From Alphaproteobacteria bacterium MarineAlpha3_Bin3 (GTDB lineage: Bacteria > Pseudomonadota > Alphaproteobacteria > Rhodospirillales > Casp-alpha2), in the NCBI GenBank assembly GCA_002938075.1, contig PTLK01000077.1, positions 1 to 8,241 of the forward strand: DNA of 8,241 bases, read 5' to 3'. A program made the translations under genes and the position numbers. The notes under the pieces are model-generated. The model was given only the letters and a program-made list of their open reading frames with translations. It made no database searches and was not told the DNA's origin. How positions within the stretch are numbered: the first letter of the stretch is position 1; every line of letters starts with the position of its first letter. Below, piece by piece: positions 1-5,765 of the stretch.

Positions 1-1327
1 ACTTCCCGTCGATGATGGCGCGCGCGACCTGGAAATCCTCCAGCGCCTCGCCCTTGAGCTTCCGCCCCGACGGCATCTTGATTTTCATCGGATTGGTCCT
101 AACCCCGCCGGCCAGAATTTCGTAGTGCAGGTGCGGGCCGGTGGACCGCCCCGTCGAGCCGACATAGCCGATGATCTGTCCCTGTTTGACGCGCTTGCCG
201 CGCCGGGCGCTGCGATTGATGGCCCGCATGTGGGCATAGGCGGTCGAATAGCGGCTGTTGTGGCGGATGCGGACGTACTTTCCATACGCCCCTTTGCGCC
301 TCGAGCGCACCACCACGCCGTTGCCGGCGGCATAGATCGGTGTGCCCCGGGGGGCGGCGAAATCGACGCCCCGGTGCAGTTTCGTGTAACCCAGGATCGG
401 ATGCCGACGGCGGCCGAAGCCGGACGACAGCCTGGCCCCGTCGATGGGGGTGCGCATCAGCGCCTTGCGGGCCGATTGGCCCTTGTCGTCGAAGTAATCG
501 CCGTCGCCGTCCTTCGTCGCGTGCAGGTAAATGGGATGGCGCTTGCCAGAAAGGGTCAACGCCGCAAACAGGATCGGGCCCGAGTAGACGAGCCGCCCCT
601 GGCCATCGAAGAAACGCTCGTACATGACCTCGAAACGGTCGCCGGCGCGGATGTCGCGCTGAAAATCAACGTCCCATGAATAGGCGCGGATCAGTTCCGC
701 CAGCACCCGGCGGGGAATCCCGGCTTGGCGCCCGGCGACGTAGAGGCTGGTGCGGATGACGCCCTCGGCCCGGGCCGGGTCCTGGGTCAGGGTTTTTTGG
801 ATCTTCGCCGCGCTGAAGGCCCCTTCGGCGGTCTTTTTGACGCGGATGGCGGTGTCGTAGCCGGGCTCCACCACGAGGCCCAGGAACTTCCCCGGCTCCG
901 GCCGGTTGGCTTCCGGCGAACCCATGGCCGGCGGCGTGAACAGGACTGCGACCGTCTGGCCGCGCTTGATGCGCCGGGGGTTGAAATGCTTCGACAGCGC
1001 CGAAATGGCGCCCTCAGCGTCGGCGGCGGAAACGCCGGCGCCGGTCAGCATCCCGGCCAGGGTATCGCCGCGGCCGACGCGGAGCGGCACCTTGAGATCG
1101 GGCAGCGCCGTCACCGCGCCTGGGACGCCGTTGCTTGGCGTTTCCCGGCGTCGCGTTGTCAGCGTCGCCGCGGTCGTCGGATTGCCGAGCGAAATCGGTG
1201 CCAGGGACAGCGTTACGCCCTCGGCGTCCCGGTTGGCCAGCGTATCCGGGTCGATCAGGGTGACTCCGGCGGATGTGGCGACGCCGGCAACCAGCGCCGC
1301 CGCGGACAACAGTCCCCTCAAGAGCAT
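1..1327 (-). CDS. M23 family zinc metallopeptidase, MepM/Csd3-like (3' end off window)
   Basis: Likely a periplasmic murein endopeptidase that cuts peptide cross-links in peptidoglycan during wall growth or division. The reading frame is open for 442 codons from an ATG at 1327 and runs off the left edge without a stop. A short hydrophobic N-terminus (residues 1-20) looks like a signal peptide or anchor. Residues 80-130 (GRGDTLAGML, then IKRGQTVAVLF) resemble the LysM/OapA-like part, and residues 205-270 (SWDVDFQRDIRAGDRFEVMY) resemble the Csd3/MepM second domain. The M23 core spans about 290-415. HRGVD gives zinc ligands H318 and D322, H366 sits in AYAHM, and PHLHYE gives H399 and H401; by LytM homology H401 is the third ligand and H366/H399 are catalytic. 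All are present, so the enzyme should be active. GGGAG lies 8 bases upstream of the ATG. It is co-directional with sucD but 299 bases away, so probably a separate unit. Confidence 0.95.
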   Translation of the reverse strand, partial: MLLRGLLSAAALVAGVATSAGVTLIDPDTLANRDAEGVTLSLAPISLGNPTTAATLTTRRRETPSNGVPGAVTALPDLKVPLRVGRGDTLAGMLTGAGVSAADAEGAISALSKHFNPRRIKRGQTVAVLFTPPAMGSPEANRPEPGKFLGLVVEPGYDTAIRVKKTAEGAFSAAKIQKTLTQDPARAEGVIRTSLYVAGRQAGIPRRVLAELIRAYSWDVDFQRDIRAGDRFEVMYERFFDGQGRLVYSGPILFAALTLSGKRHPIYLHATKDGDGDYFDDKGQSARKALMRTPIDGARLSSGFGRRRHPILGYTKLHRGVDFAAPRGTPIYAAGNGVVVRSRRKGAYGKYVRIRHNSRYSTAYAHMRAINRSARRGKRVKQGQIIGYVGSTGRSTGPHLHYEILAGGVRTNPMKIKMPSGRKLKGEALEDFQVARAIIDGK

Positions 1328-1626
1328 GCGGAATTCTCCCGCGTTGGTTTTCTGTCCTGATGAACCGGGCGTTTTGATCCGATTCCCTCAATTGAATCGA
1401 AACTATGCTGGTAAACCCTAAGAAATCGTTGCATTTTTTCTCCACGCTCATGGGGAACCCTTGGAATCCCTTACGTTTTCGCTGTCCCCGGTTTGCACTA
1501 ACATGCCGACAAACTAGCACAGCCGGGGACAGAACGTGGCCGCAGCCGAAACCGATACGACGAAGCCGGGCCAGCCGGAAAAGGACGCTGCCTGGCCGAC
1601 CTGGAGGCGCACCTGGCGTCTACAAC
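1328..1626. other. Intergenic region between the M23 peptidase and sucD
   Basis: This 299-base gap lies upstream of the peptidase start and downstream of the sucD stop. It must contain the peptidase promoter on the minus strand, but I could not find a convincing -35/-10 pair. No clear intrinsic terminator follows sucD. On the plus strand there is a GTG-initiated short reading frame, described separately. Bases near the peptidase start are AT-richer than the flanking genes, as expected for a promoter. Confidence 0.6.
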
Positions 1627-1688
1627 CTAACGTCCACCCAGGGCCCGGCGCATGGTGGTGCCCATGGCCGAGGCGTCGGGCACGATGA
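1536..1688 (+). pseudogene. Possible truncated start of a divergent gene
   Basis: A GTG at 1536 is preceded by a purine-rich GGGGACAGAAC stretch that could act as a ribosome binding site. It opens a 50-codon frame. The first 31 codons read like genuine GC-rich coding sequence (AAAETDTTKPGQPEKDAAW, then PTWRRTWRLQP). From about 1627 the frame overlaps the sucD 3' end antisense, becomes low-complexity (Trp, Pro, Arg) and stops at 1688. One reading is a gene that once ran rightward, divergent from the peptidase, and lost its body when the sucCD/tct block arrived or was rearranged. It may equally be chance. I do not recognise the family. Confidence 0.2.
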
Positions 1689-2505
1689 TTGCACCGGCGG
1701 ATTTGAGTGCTTCGATCTTGGCTGCCGCCGAGCCCTCGCCGAACACGTCGACGGTGCCGGCGTGGCCCATGCGTCGGTCGGTCGGGGCGTTGAGCCCGGC
1801 GACGTAGGCGACCACCGGCTTCGGGGATTTTTCGCGCTTCAGGAACTCGGCCGTCTCTTCCTCGGCGGTGCCGCCGATCTCGCCGATCAGGATGATGCCT
1901 TCGGTGGCGTCGTCGGCGAAAAACAGCTCCAGGCAGTCGATGAAATCCATGCCGTAGACGGGATCGCCGCCGATGCCGACCGAGGTCGATTGCCCCAGAT
2001 GCACGTTAGTGGTCTGGTCCACGGCTTCGTAGTTGAGCGTCGCTGAGCGCGAAACGATGCCGACCCGGCCTTTCGTGTGGGGGCGCTCCGGCATGACACC
2101 GATCTTACAGGCGTCCGGCGTGATGACGCCCTGGCTGTTGGCGCCGATCAGCCGCGACTTGGAGCCTTCGAGGGCGCGCTTGACGCGGACCATGTCCAAC
2201 ACCGGCACTCGCTCGGAAACGCAGACGATGAGCGGGATTTCGGCCTTGATGGCTTCGATCATGGCGTCGGCGGCATGGGCCGGCGGCACGAAAACGGCGG
2301 ACGCATCGGGCCTGGTCGCGTCGACCGCCTCGGCCACGGTTTCGAAAACCGGAAGATGCAGATGGCTGGTGCCGCCTTTTCCGGGCACCACGCCGCCGAC
2401 CATCTTGGTGCCGTAGGCGATGGCGCGCTCACTCAGCCGCGTCGCCGTGGCGCCCGTCAGGCCCTGGCAGATGACCTTGGTTCCGCTGTCAACGAGAATG
2501 CCCAT
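1627..2505 (-). CDS. sucD: ADP-forming succinyl-CoA-synthetase-family ligase, alpha subunit (atypical)
   Basis: Alpha subunit of a nucleotide-dependent acyl-CoA synthetase, cytoplasmic: it binds CoA and carries the phosphohistidine that passes phosphate from ATP to the carboxylate. Length (292 aa) and overall order match SucD (E. coli about 289). Visible motifs are the N-terminal CoA-binding Rossmann region (KVICQGLTGATATR, residues 10-23; YGTKMVGGVVPGKGG, 31-45), GIGGDP (177-182), GEIGG (208-212) and RMGHAG (245-250) with phosphohistidine H248. Two normally very conserved sites differ: GPNCPG is GANSQG (121-126), and SRSGTL is SRSATL (152-157). The start, MGILVDSGTKVICQG, aligns with the family start. 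It begins 3 bases after the sucC stop, with GGAAAGG upstream inside sucC, so the two are translationally coupled. Because of the loop changes a substrate other than succinate is plausible (malate and other dicarboxylates are used by relatives such as MtkAB). Family certain, substrate unknown. Confidence 0.93.
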   Translation of the reverse strand: MGILVDSGTKVICQGLTGATATRLSERAIAYGTKMVGGVVPGKGGTSHLHLPVFETVAEAVDATRPDASAVFVPPAHAADAMIEAIKAEIPLIVCVSERVPVLDMVRVKRALEGSKSRLIGANSQGVITPDACKIGVMPERPHTKGRVGIVSRSATLNYEAVDQTTNVHLGQSTSVGIGGDPVYGMDFIDCLELFFADDATEGIILIGEIGGTAEEETAEFLKREKSPKPVVAYVAGLNAPTDRRMGHAGTVDVFGEGSAAAKIEALKSAGAIIVPDASAMGTTMRRALGGR

Positions 2506-2508
2506 GGC

Positions 2509-3681
2509 TCAGGCCTTTCCCTTGGCCGCGGCGACGGCCTTGTCGGCGGCGTCGGCCAGGTCGTCGGCGAAGATGACGTCGACGCCCTGGTTGCGAAGCG
2601 CCAATTCGCCCAGTTCCTTGGCCGTGCCGGCGGCGCGGACGATCATCGGCACATGGCCGCCGGCTTCCTTGCGGGCCAAGGCGATGCCTTCGGCGATGGT
2701 GTCGCAGCGCAACACCCCGCCGCCTATGGCGACCACCAGGACGGCCTTCACCTTCGGATTGGCGAGCAGCATCTTGATGCCGGCGGCGACCTGTTCGCGG
2801 GTGGCGACGGGGCGCACGTCCATGAAGTCGGCGGCGTTGCCGCCCCGGTCCTTGATCAGGTCCAGGATGCCGAGCGCCAAACCGGCACCGGTGACCATGA
2901 CGCCGATGTCGCCGTCCATGGGCACGTAATTGAGTTCGAACCGCCGGGCCTCGATCTCGTCGGGGTCGACCTCGGCCTCGTCCCAAAGCTTTTCCCATTC
3001 CGGGTGGCGGTGCAGGGCGTTGTCGTCGACGATCATCTTGACGTCGAGGGCCACCAAGTCACCCTTGGCGGTCACGGCGATCGGATTAATCTCGATCAGG
3101 CTGGCGTCGTTTTCCACAAACGCCTTGTAGACTGCGATCATGATCGACCGGGCGGCGTCCGCCTGCAGCCCGGTCAGGCCCAGGTCGGTGGCCAGTTTTC
3201 GGCCGCCGGCGTCTTCGAGTCCGGTTTCCGGGTCGACCGCCAGTTTGAGAATCTTGTCGGGGGTTCGGGCGGCGGCCTCCTCGATGTCGGCACCGCCCTC
3301 GGCCGAAGCCAGAAAGGCGACCCGGCCGAGGGACCGGTCGACCAGCGTCGCCAGATAAATCTCCTTGGCGACGTCGCAGGCTTTTTCCACATAGACCCGG
3401 CGCACCTCCTTGCCTTCGGCGCCGGTCTGCGTCGTCACCAGCCGGGTGCCCAGCATCTTGGCCGCCGCCTCGGCGACGTCCTTGGGGGTCGCCGCCATCT
3501 TGACACCACCGGCCCTGCCGCGGCCGCCGGCGTGGACTTGCGCCTTGACCACGAAGGAGTCACCGCCGAGTTCTTTGGCCGCGGCGGCGGCCTCGTCGGG
3601 GGTCGAGGCGACCGCCCCCGGCGGCACGGCGACGCCGTACTGCTTGAGCAGTTCCTTGGCTTGGTATTCATGCAGGTTCAT
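2509..3681 (-). CDS. sucC: ADP-forming succinyl-CoA-synthetase-family ligase, beta subunit (atypical)
   Basis: Beta subunit of the CoA ligase: the ATP-grasp domain phosphorylates the alpha-subunit histidine, and the C-terminal domain helps bind the carboxylate. It has 390 aa (E. coli SucC 388). The family start MNLHEYQAKELL is used, with GGGAGG 9 bases upstream. ATP-grasp residues fall at E. coli positions: K46, G53 in AGGRGRAGG, E99, N199 in LIEINP and D213. The C-terminal half is unusual. Canonical DVGGGAT is DVRPVAT (288-294). VNIFGGI-V-RCD is VVAIGGG-VL-RCD (316-327), with one extra residue. The Asn of MVNGAG is Thr (T264). RLEGTN is RAAGTA (349-354). These loops are close to the active site in known structures, so altered acid specificity is inferred. 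It is the first gene of a two-gene operon reading away from tctCBA. An in-frame ATG at 3750 is rejected, as it lacks family similarity and covers the leader. Confidence 0.94.
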   Translation of the reverse strand: MNLHEYQAKELLKQYGVAVPPGAVASTPDEAAAAAKELGGDSFVVKAQVHAGGRGRAGGVKMAATPKDVAEAAAKMLGTRLVTTQTGAEGKEVRRVYVEKACDVAKEIYLATLVDRSLGRVAFLASAEGGADIEEAAARTPDKILKLAVDPETGLEDAGGRKLATDLGLTGLQADAARSIMIAVYKAFVENDASLIEINPIAVTAKGDLVALDVKMIVDDNALHRHPEWEKLWDEAEVDPDEIEARRFELNYVPMDGDIGVMVTGAGLALGILDLIKDRGGNAADFMDVRPVATREQVAAGIKMLLANPKVKAVLVVAIGGGVLRCDTIAEGIALARKEAGGHVPMIVRAAGTAKELGELALRNQGVDVIFADDLADAADKAVAAAKGKA

Positions 3682-3736
3682 CAGCCGTATCCTCCCGGTC
3701 CCAGGAATTCCCCGATCCAGATAGTGCACCGGCTCT

Positions 3737-3750
3737 GTGGCGGGCGCCAC
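3737..3750 (-). promoter_or_regulatory. Hairpin in the sucC leader
   Basis: Arms GTGGCG and CGCCAC face each other with two bases between them. If transcription starts near 3781, the hairpin would form in the roughly 100-base sucC leader, 55 bases before the start codon. No T-run follows, so it is not a terminator. It could stabilise the mRNA or be incidental. Confidence 0.3.
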
Positions 3751-3786
3751 CCCTGTTTTTGGCCGGTTCTTTGGCTAGCAAGCCTC

Positions 3787-3796
3787 TAGTATACCA
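3787..3796 (-). promoter_or_regulatory. sucCD extended -10 promoter overlapping a GntR-like operator
   Basis: On the minus strand the sequence reads TTGGCACATGGTATACTAG. TGGTATACTA is one base from the perfect palindrome TGGTATACCA, the kind of site bound by GntR-family (FCD/FadR subfamily) regulators. The same bases form an extended -10 element (TG-G-TATACT); no good -35 lies 17 bases upstream, which fits an extended -10 promoter. Transcription would start near 3781, about 100 bases before sucC. A regulator bound here would block RNA polymerase. Assignment to GntR is inference from the palindrome alone. Confidence 0.5.
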
Positions 3797-3854
3797 TGTG
3801 CCAAGGGCCGGGGGCAGGCAATGGGTTTGTCCATACTAGGCCCGCCCTAGCCAT

Positions 3855-3883
3855 GGGGCCAGGGGGACCGTGGGGCCAGGGGG
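3855..3883 (+). repeat. Canonical G-quadruplex motif made of a 13-base direct repeat
   Basis: TGGGGCCAGGGGG occurs twice (3854-3866, 3871-3883), giving G-runs of 4, 5, 4 and 5 with loops of 3, 5 and 3 bases. This satisfies the standard intramolecular quadruplex pattern with margin. It lies about 60 bases upstream of the sucC -10 element, on the strand that is template for leftward transcription. A role in promoter activity or in keeping the divergent units apart is inference. Confidence 0.6.
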
Positions 3884-3884
3884 C

Positions 3885-3900
3885 GCCGGCGTTTGCCGGC
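3885..3900. repeat. GC-rich hairpin next to the quadruplex motif
   Basis: Perfect 6-base arms GCCGGC flank a GTTT loop. It begins one base after the quadruplex motif. No T-run follows on either strand, so it is not an obvious intrinsic terminator. Confidence 0.4.
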
Positions 3901-3956
3901 CCGGAACTCACAAATCCTTGATCGCAAAGGAAACCGTTTCCGCCCAGGAATCCTGG

Positions 3957-4050
3957 GGTGGGCATCGGTGGGCATCGGTCGGCATCCGGCAGGCAATCGG
4001 TCGGCATCGGGTGGACATTCGGTGGTCATTCGGTGGTTTTTTGGTGGTTG
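3957..4050 (+). repeat. Degenerate 10-12 base tandem repeat
   Basis: About eight units follow a consensus close to GGTSGGCATC: two exact GGTGGGCATC copies (3957-3976), GGTCGGCATC (3977-3986), CGGCAGGCAATC (3987-3998), GGTCGGCATC (3999-4008), then decaying units GGGTGGACATTC, GGTGGTCATTC and GGTGG-T-rich (4009-4050). Units lose identity toward the right, as in an ageing repeat. It is not near any start codon, and its 10-12 base period is near one helical turn. Confidence 0.7.
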
Positions 4051-4472
4051 GGGGGGCTCGGTAACGGGTGGTTTTTAGCACCTTTCGGAGGCCGGAAAAA
4101 GCGGTCAAACACGCGGGCGCCTGGGGGCATCGCAGGGCCGCCTGCGGGGTTTGTCAAGAGGGGAGGCGATCAAGTGCCACTCGGGTTCACAGGGATTTGG
4201 GGTCGGGTCTTGCTTCGCCACATTATTATCTGACTGATTCATCCACATGCGGCAATCCAAGACCTAACCCTTTGTGCTTCTTGGGTGTATGTCCCTGCAA
4301 GCGATTCCCGTGAGGTCCCCGGGGTCCGTTGGGGGGGCTCCGTGTCCGCGGCCGGGGGACAGGAATTCAAAACGGCGGAAAAGGGTTGGCTGCGGAATGG
4401 AAACCCCGGGAATGGGAATTTCGGTTGCCGCAAGCATGTCAGGATTGAGAATTTACCGCCACAAAAGATGCC

Positions 4473-4509
4473 CGGACCCGGGTGATAAAATTATTGGACA
4501 TCGGGTCCG
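4473..4509 (+). promoter_or_regulatory. CGGACCC / GGGTCCG dyad around GGGTGATAAAAT
   Basis: Perfect 7-base inverted arms at 4473-4479 and 4503-4509 have centres 30 bases apart, about three helical turns. They enclose an AT-rich spacer starting with GGGTGATAAAAT (4480-4491). It sits just upstream of the predicted tctC promoter, suiting an activator or looping site. The same 12-mer beside a GGACC/GGTCC dyad recurs near 8158-8187. Confidence 0.45.
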
Positions 4510-4536
4510 AAAACTTATTGTATGAGGCAAGGTTGT

Positions 4537-4565
4537 TTGGCACAGTCCACTGGTATACCTAATGC
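4537..4565 (+). promoter_or_regulatory. Predicted sigma70-type promoter of tctCBA
   Basis: TTGGCA (4537-4542), a 17-base spacer, then TAATGC (4560-4565). The -35 is a fair match and the -10 moderate. The spacer contains the GGTATACC palindrome, so a repressor there would cover the promoter. Transcription would start near 4572, leaving a leader of about 155 bases. TTGGCACA followed by TGGTATAC is shared with the sucC promoter, where 6 fewer bases separate them. Confidence 0.45.
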
Positions 4566-4599
4566 CAATTCTTTTGGTATGCGTCATTTGGGGTATCAA
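4549..4599 (+). promoter_or_regulatory. Operator cluster upstream of tctC (GGTATACC palindrome plus half-sites)
   Basis: ACTGGTATACC (4549-4559) holds the 8-base palindrome GGTATACC. Two more GGTAT half-sites follow at 4576-4580 (TTTTGGTATGC) and 4592-4596 (TTGGGGTATCAA). The first site with its flank, ACTGGTATACCTAATGCCA, matches 17 of 19 bases of a minus-strand copy at 8134-8152. Recurrence at separate loci argues for a dedicated transcription factor. A GntR/FCD-type protein would fit, but none is encoded here. Confidence 0.5.
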
Positions 4600-4618
4600 C
4601 AGGGCCGGACGCCTTTCA

Positions 4619-4636
4619 AGTCCCAAACGGGGGACT
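4619..4636 (+). promoter_or_regulatory. Leader hairpin of tctC
   Basis: Arms AGTCCC and GGGACT are perfect 6-base complements around an AAACGG loop. It lies in the predicted tctC leader, about 90 bases before the start codon. No T-run follows, so it is not a simple attenuator by itself. Confidence 0.35.
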
Positions 4637-4678
4637 GAGCACTTTATCAGGTGAAGGCACCGAAAGCGGCCGCCGATG

Positions 4679-4693
4679 TCGAATCCAATTCGA
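4679..4693 (+). promoter_or_regulatory. TCGAAT-CCA-ATTCGA inverted repeat before tctC
   Basis: Perfect 6-base arms with a 3-base centre end 34 bases before the tctC start. It could be an operator half-site pair or a small leader hairpin. The ribosome binding site GGGAG (4717-4721) is outside it. Confidence 0.35.
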
Positions 4694-4727
4694 TAAACGG
4701 TGGGCGATTTAAACTTGGGAGTATAAA

Positions 4728-5714
4728 ATGCGTAAATTTGGAACCAAACTTTTAAGTCTGGGACTCGCTTTGGGCCTCGGGCTTGGGTTTACGGTCGCGT
4801 CGGTGGATTCCGCCAAGGCCTGGGAACCCAAAAAGCCGGTCGAATTCGTCATCATGGCCGGTAAGGGCGGGGGTGCGGACAAGGCGGTGCGTTTCATTCA
4901 GTCCATCATCGCCAAGAACAAATTGTCATCGAAACCTTTCACCCCCGTCAACAAGCCGGGCGGATCCGGCGCCGAAGCCTTGGTCCACGTCAAGAACGCC
5001 AAGGATCCGGACCACACGCTCATGTTCACCCTCAACAGCTTCTACACCACGCCGCTGTTGCAGCCGGGCCTGGGAATCGACATCAAGACTTTCACCCCGG
5101 TCGGGCGGATGGCCGAAGACACGTTCCTGCTGTGGGTCCACAAGGATTCCGGCATCACCACCATCGATCAGTTCGTCAAGGCGGCCAAAGCCAAGGGTAA
5201 TGCCTGGATCATGGCCGGCACCGGCAAGAAGTCGGAAGACAACATCCTGACCGACTTCCTCAATAAGGCCTATGGCCTCAACATGAAGTACGTCCCCTAC
5301 AAGGGCGGCGGACGCGTGGCCAAGGAACTGGCCGGCAAAAACGCCGACTCGACGGTCAACAACCCGTCCGAGCAACTCGGCTTCTTCCAGGCCGGCAAGA
5401 CCGTGCCAATTGGGGCGTTCACGCCGAAACGCCTGCCGTTGTTCAAGAACGCGCCGACGTTCAAGGAGATGGGTAAGGACTTCGTCTACTTCATGCAGCG
5501 CACCGTCGTCGGCGCGCCGGGCATGAGCAAGGGAGCCGCCTCCTACTACCAGGGCCTGTTCAAGAAGATCTTTAACTCCAAGGAGTGGCAGGGCTACATG
5601 AAGAAGAAGAGCCTGCAGGGTGATTTCCTCACCGGCGACGCTCTGATGAGTTACTGGTTGCGTGAAAAGGCCGTCCAGAAGGCTATCCTGATGAAGATGG
5701 GCGCTATTAAGTAG
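4728..5714 (+). CDS. tctC: Tripartite tricarboxylate transporter (TTT) substrate-binding protein
   Basis: Periplasmic receptor that captures a carboxylate (or related organic anion) and hands it to TctAB. It has 328 aa, the usual size. The signal peptide is clear: basic MRKFGTK, hydrophobic core 8-26, and an AKA signal peptidase I site at 29-31, so the mature protein starts at W32. Family motifs: AGKGGGADKAVRF (44-56, equivalent of the usual PGG-x-D-x-x-AR loop), NKPGGSGAEAL (75-85), WIMAGTGKKSEDN (160-172) and VPYKGGGRVAKELAGK (189-204), which form the ligand cleft. The mature protein is rich in lysine. The ATG has GGGAG 6 bases upstream. It is the first gene of a three-gene operon, usual for a receptor needed in excess. 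TctC paralogues bind very different acids, so citrate should not be assumed; the acid handled by the neighbouring CoA ligase is a reasonable guess. Confidence 0.93.
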   Translation: MRKFGTKLLSLGLALGLGLGFTVASVDSAKAWEPKKPVEFVIMAGKGGGADKAVRFIQSIIAKNKLSSKPFTPVNKPGGSGAEALVHVKNAKDPDHTLMFTLNSFYTTPLLQPGLGIDIKTFTPVGRMAEDTFLLWVHKDSGITTIDQFVKAAKAKGNAWIMAGTGKKSEDNILTDFLNKAYGLNMKYVPYKGGGRVAKELAGKNADSTVNNPSEQLGFFQAGKTVPIGAFTPKRLPLFKNAPTFKEMGKDFVYFMQRTVVGAPGMSKGAASYYQGLFKKIFNSKEWQGYMKKKSLQGDFLTGDALMSYWLREKAVQKAILMKMGAIK

Positions 5715-5765
5715 CTCGGCTTCATTTAGCGACGACACGAGGGTAATTGGGGGAGGATCACCGGC

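Larger units (their letters stand above)
3682..4727. other. 1-kb divergent regulatory region between sucC and tctC
   Basis: No reading frame here looks like a gene: candidate frames are short, rich in Gly/Arg/Trp/Pro, and lack ribosome binding sites. The left 170 bases hold the sucC leader, promoter and palindromes. 3855-3900 holds a G-quadruplex motif and a hairpin. 3957-4050 holds a degenerate tandem repeat. 4060-4470 is G-rich, with no element I can name apart from a 13-base direct repeat (GTTGGGGGGGCTC at 4047-4059 and 4328-4340). 4473-4727 holds the tctC dyad, promoter and leader. One kilobase is long for a divergent spacer in such compact DNA, so an undetected small RNA or a decayed gene is possible. 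Confidence 0.8.

Noticed and set aside
125..679. Plus-strand frame opposite the M23 peptidase
   Set aside because: The minus-strand frame contains every M23 catalytic motif; the plus frame is low-complexity.
1400..1425. CtrA-like site (TTAA-N7-TTAA) upstream of the peptidase
   Set aside because: Only a partial match (TTAC-N7-GTTT on the minus strand), below what I would report.
3682..3750. Longer sucC start at 3750
   Set aside because: The 23 extra residues match nothing in the family and lack a good ribosome binding site; MNLHEYQ at 3681 has GGGAGG.
2077..3789. 570-codon open frame on the plus strand opposite sucCD
   Set aside because: It is antisense to two clear family members; the protein is His/Gly/Asp-rich with no domain, a typical GC-rich shadow frame.
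3870..4233. Several short frames in the sucC-tctC spacer
   Set aside because: They traverse the tandem repeat and G-rich tract, giving Trp/Gly/Arg-rich peptides without ribosome binding sites.
4537..4556. Sigma54 promoter (TTGGCAC then a -12 element) upstream of tctC
   Set aside because: The -24 part fits, but the -12 position reads ACTGG instead of TTGCA; a sigma70-type reading with 17-base spacing fits better.
4926..5738. 270-codon open frame antisense to tctC
   Set aside because: It mirrors tctC codons, has no ribosome binding site and no recognisable motif.
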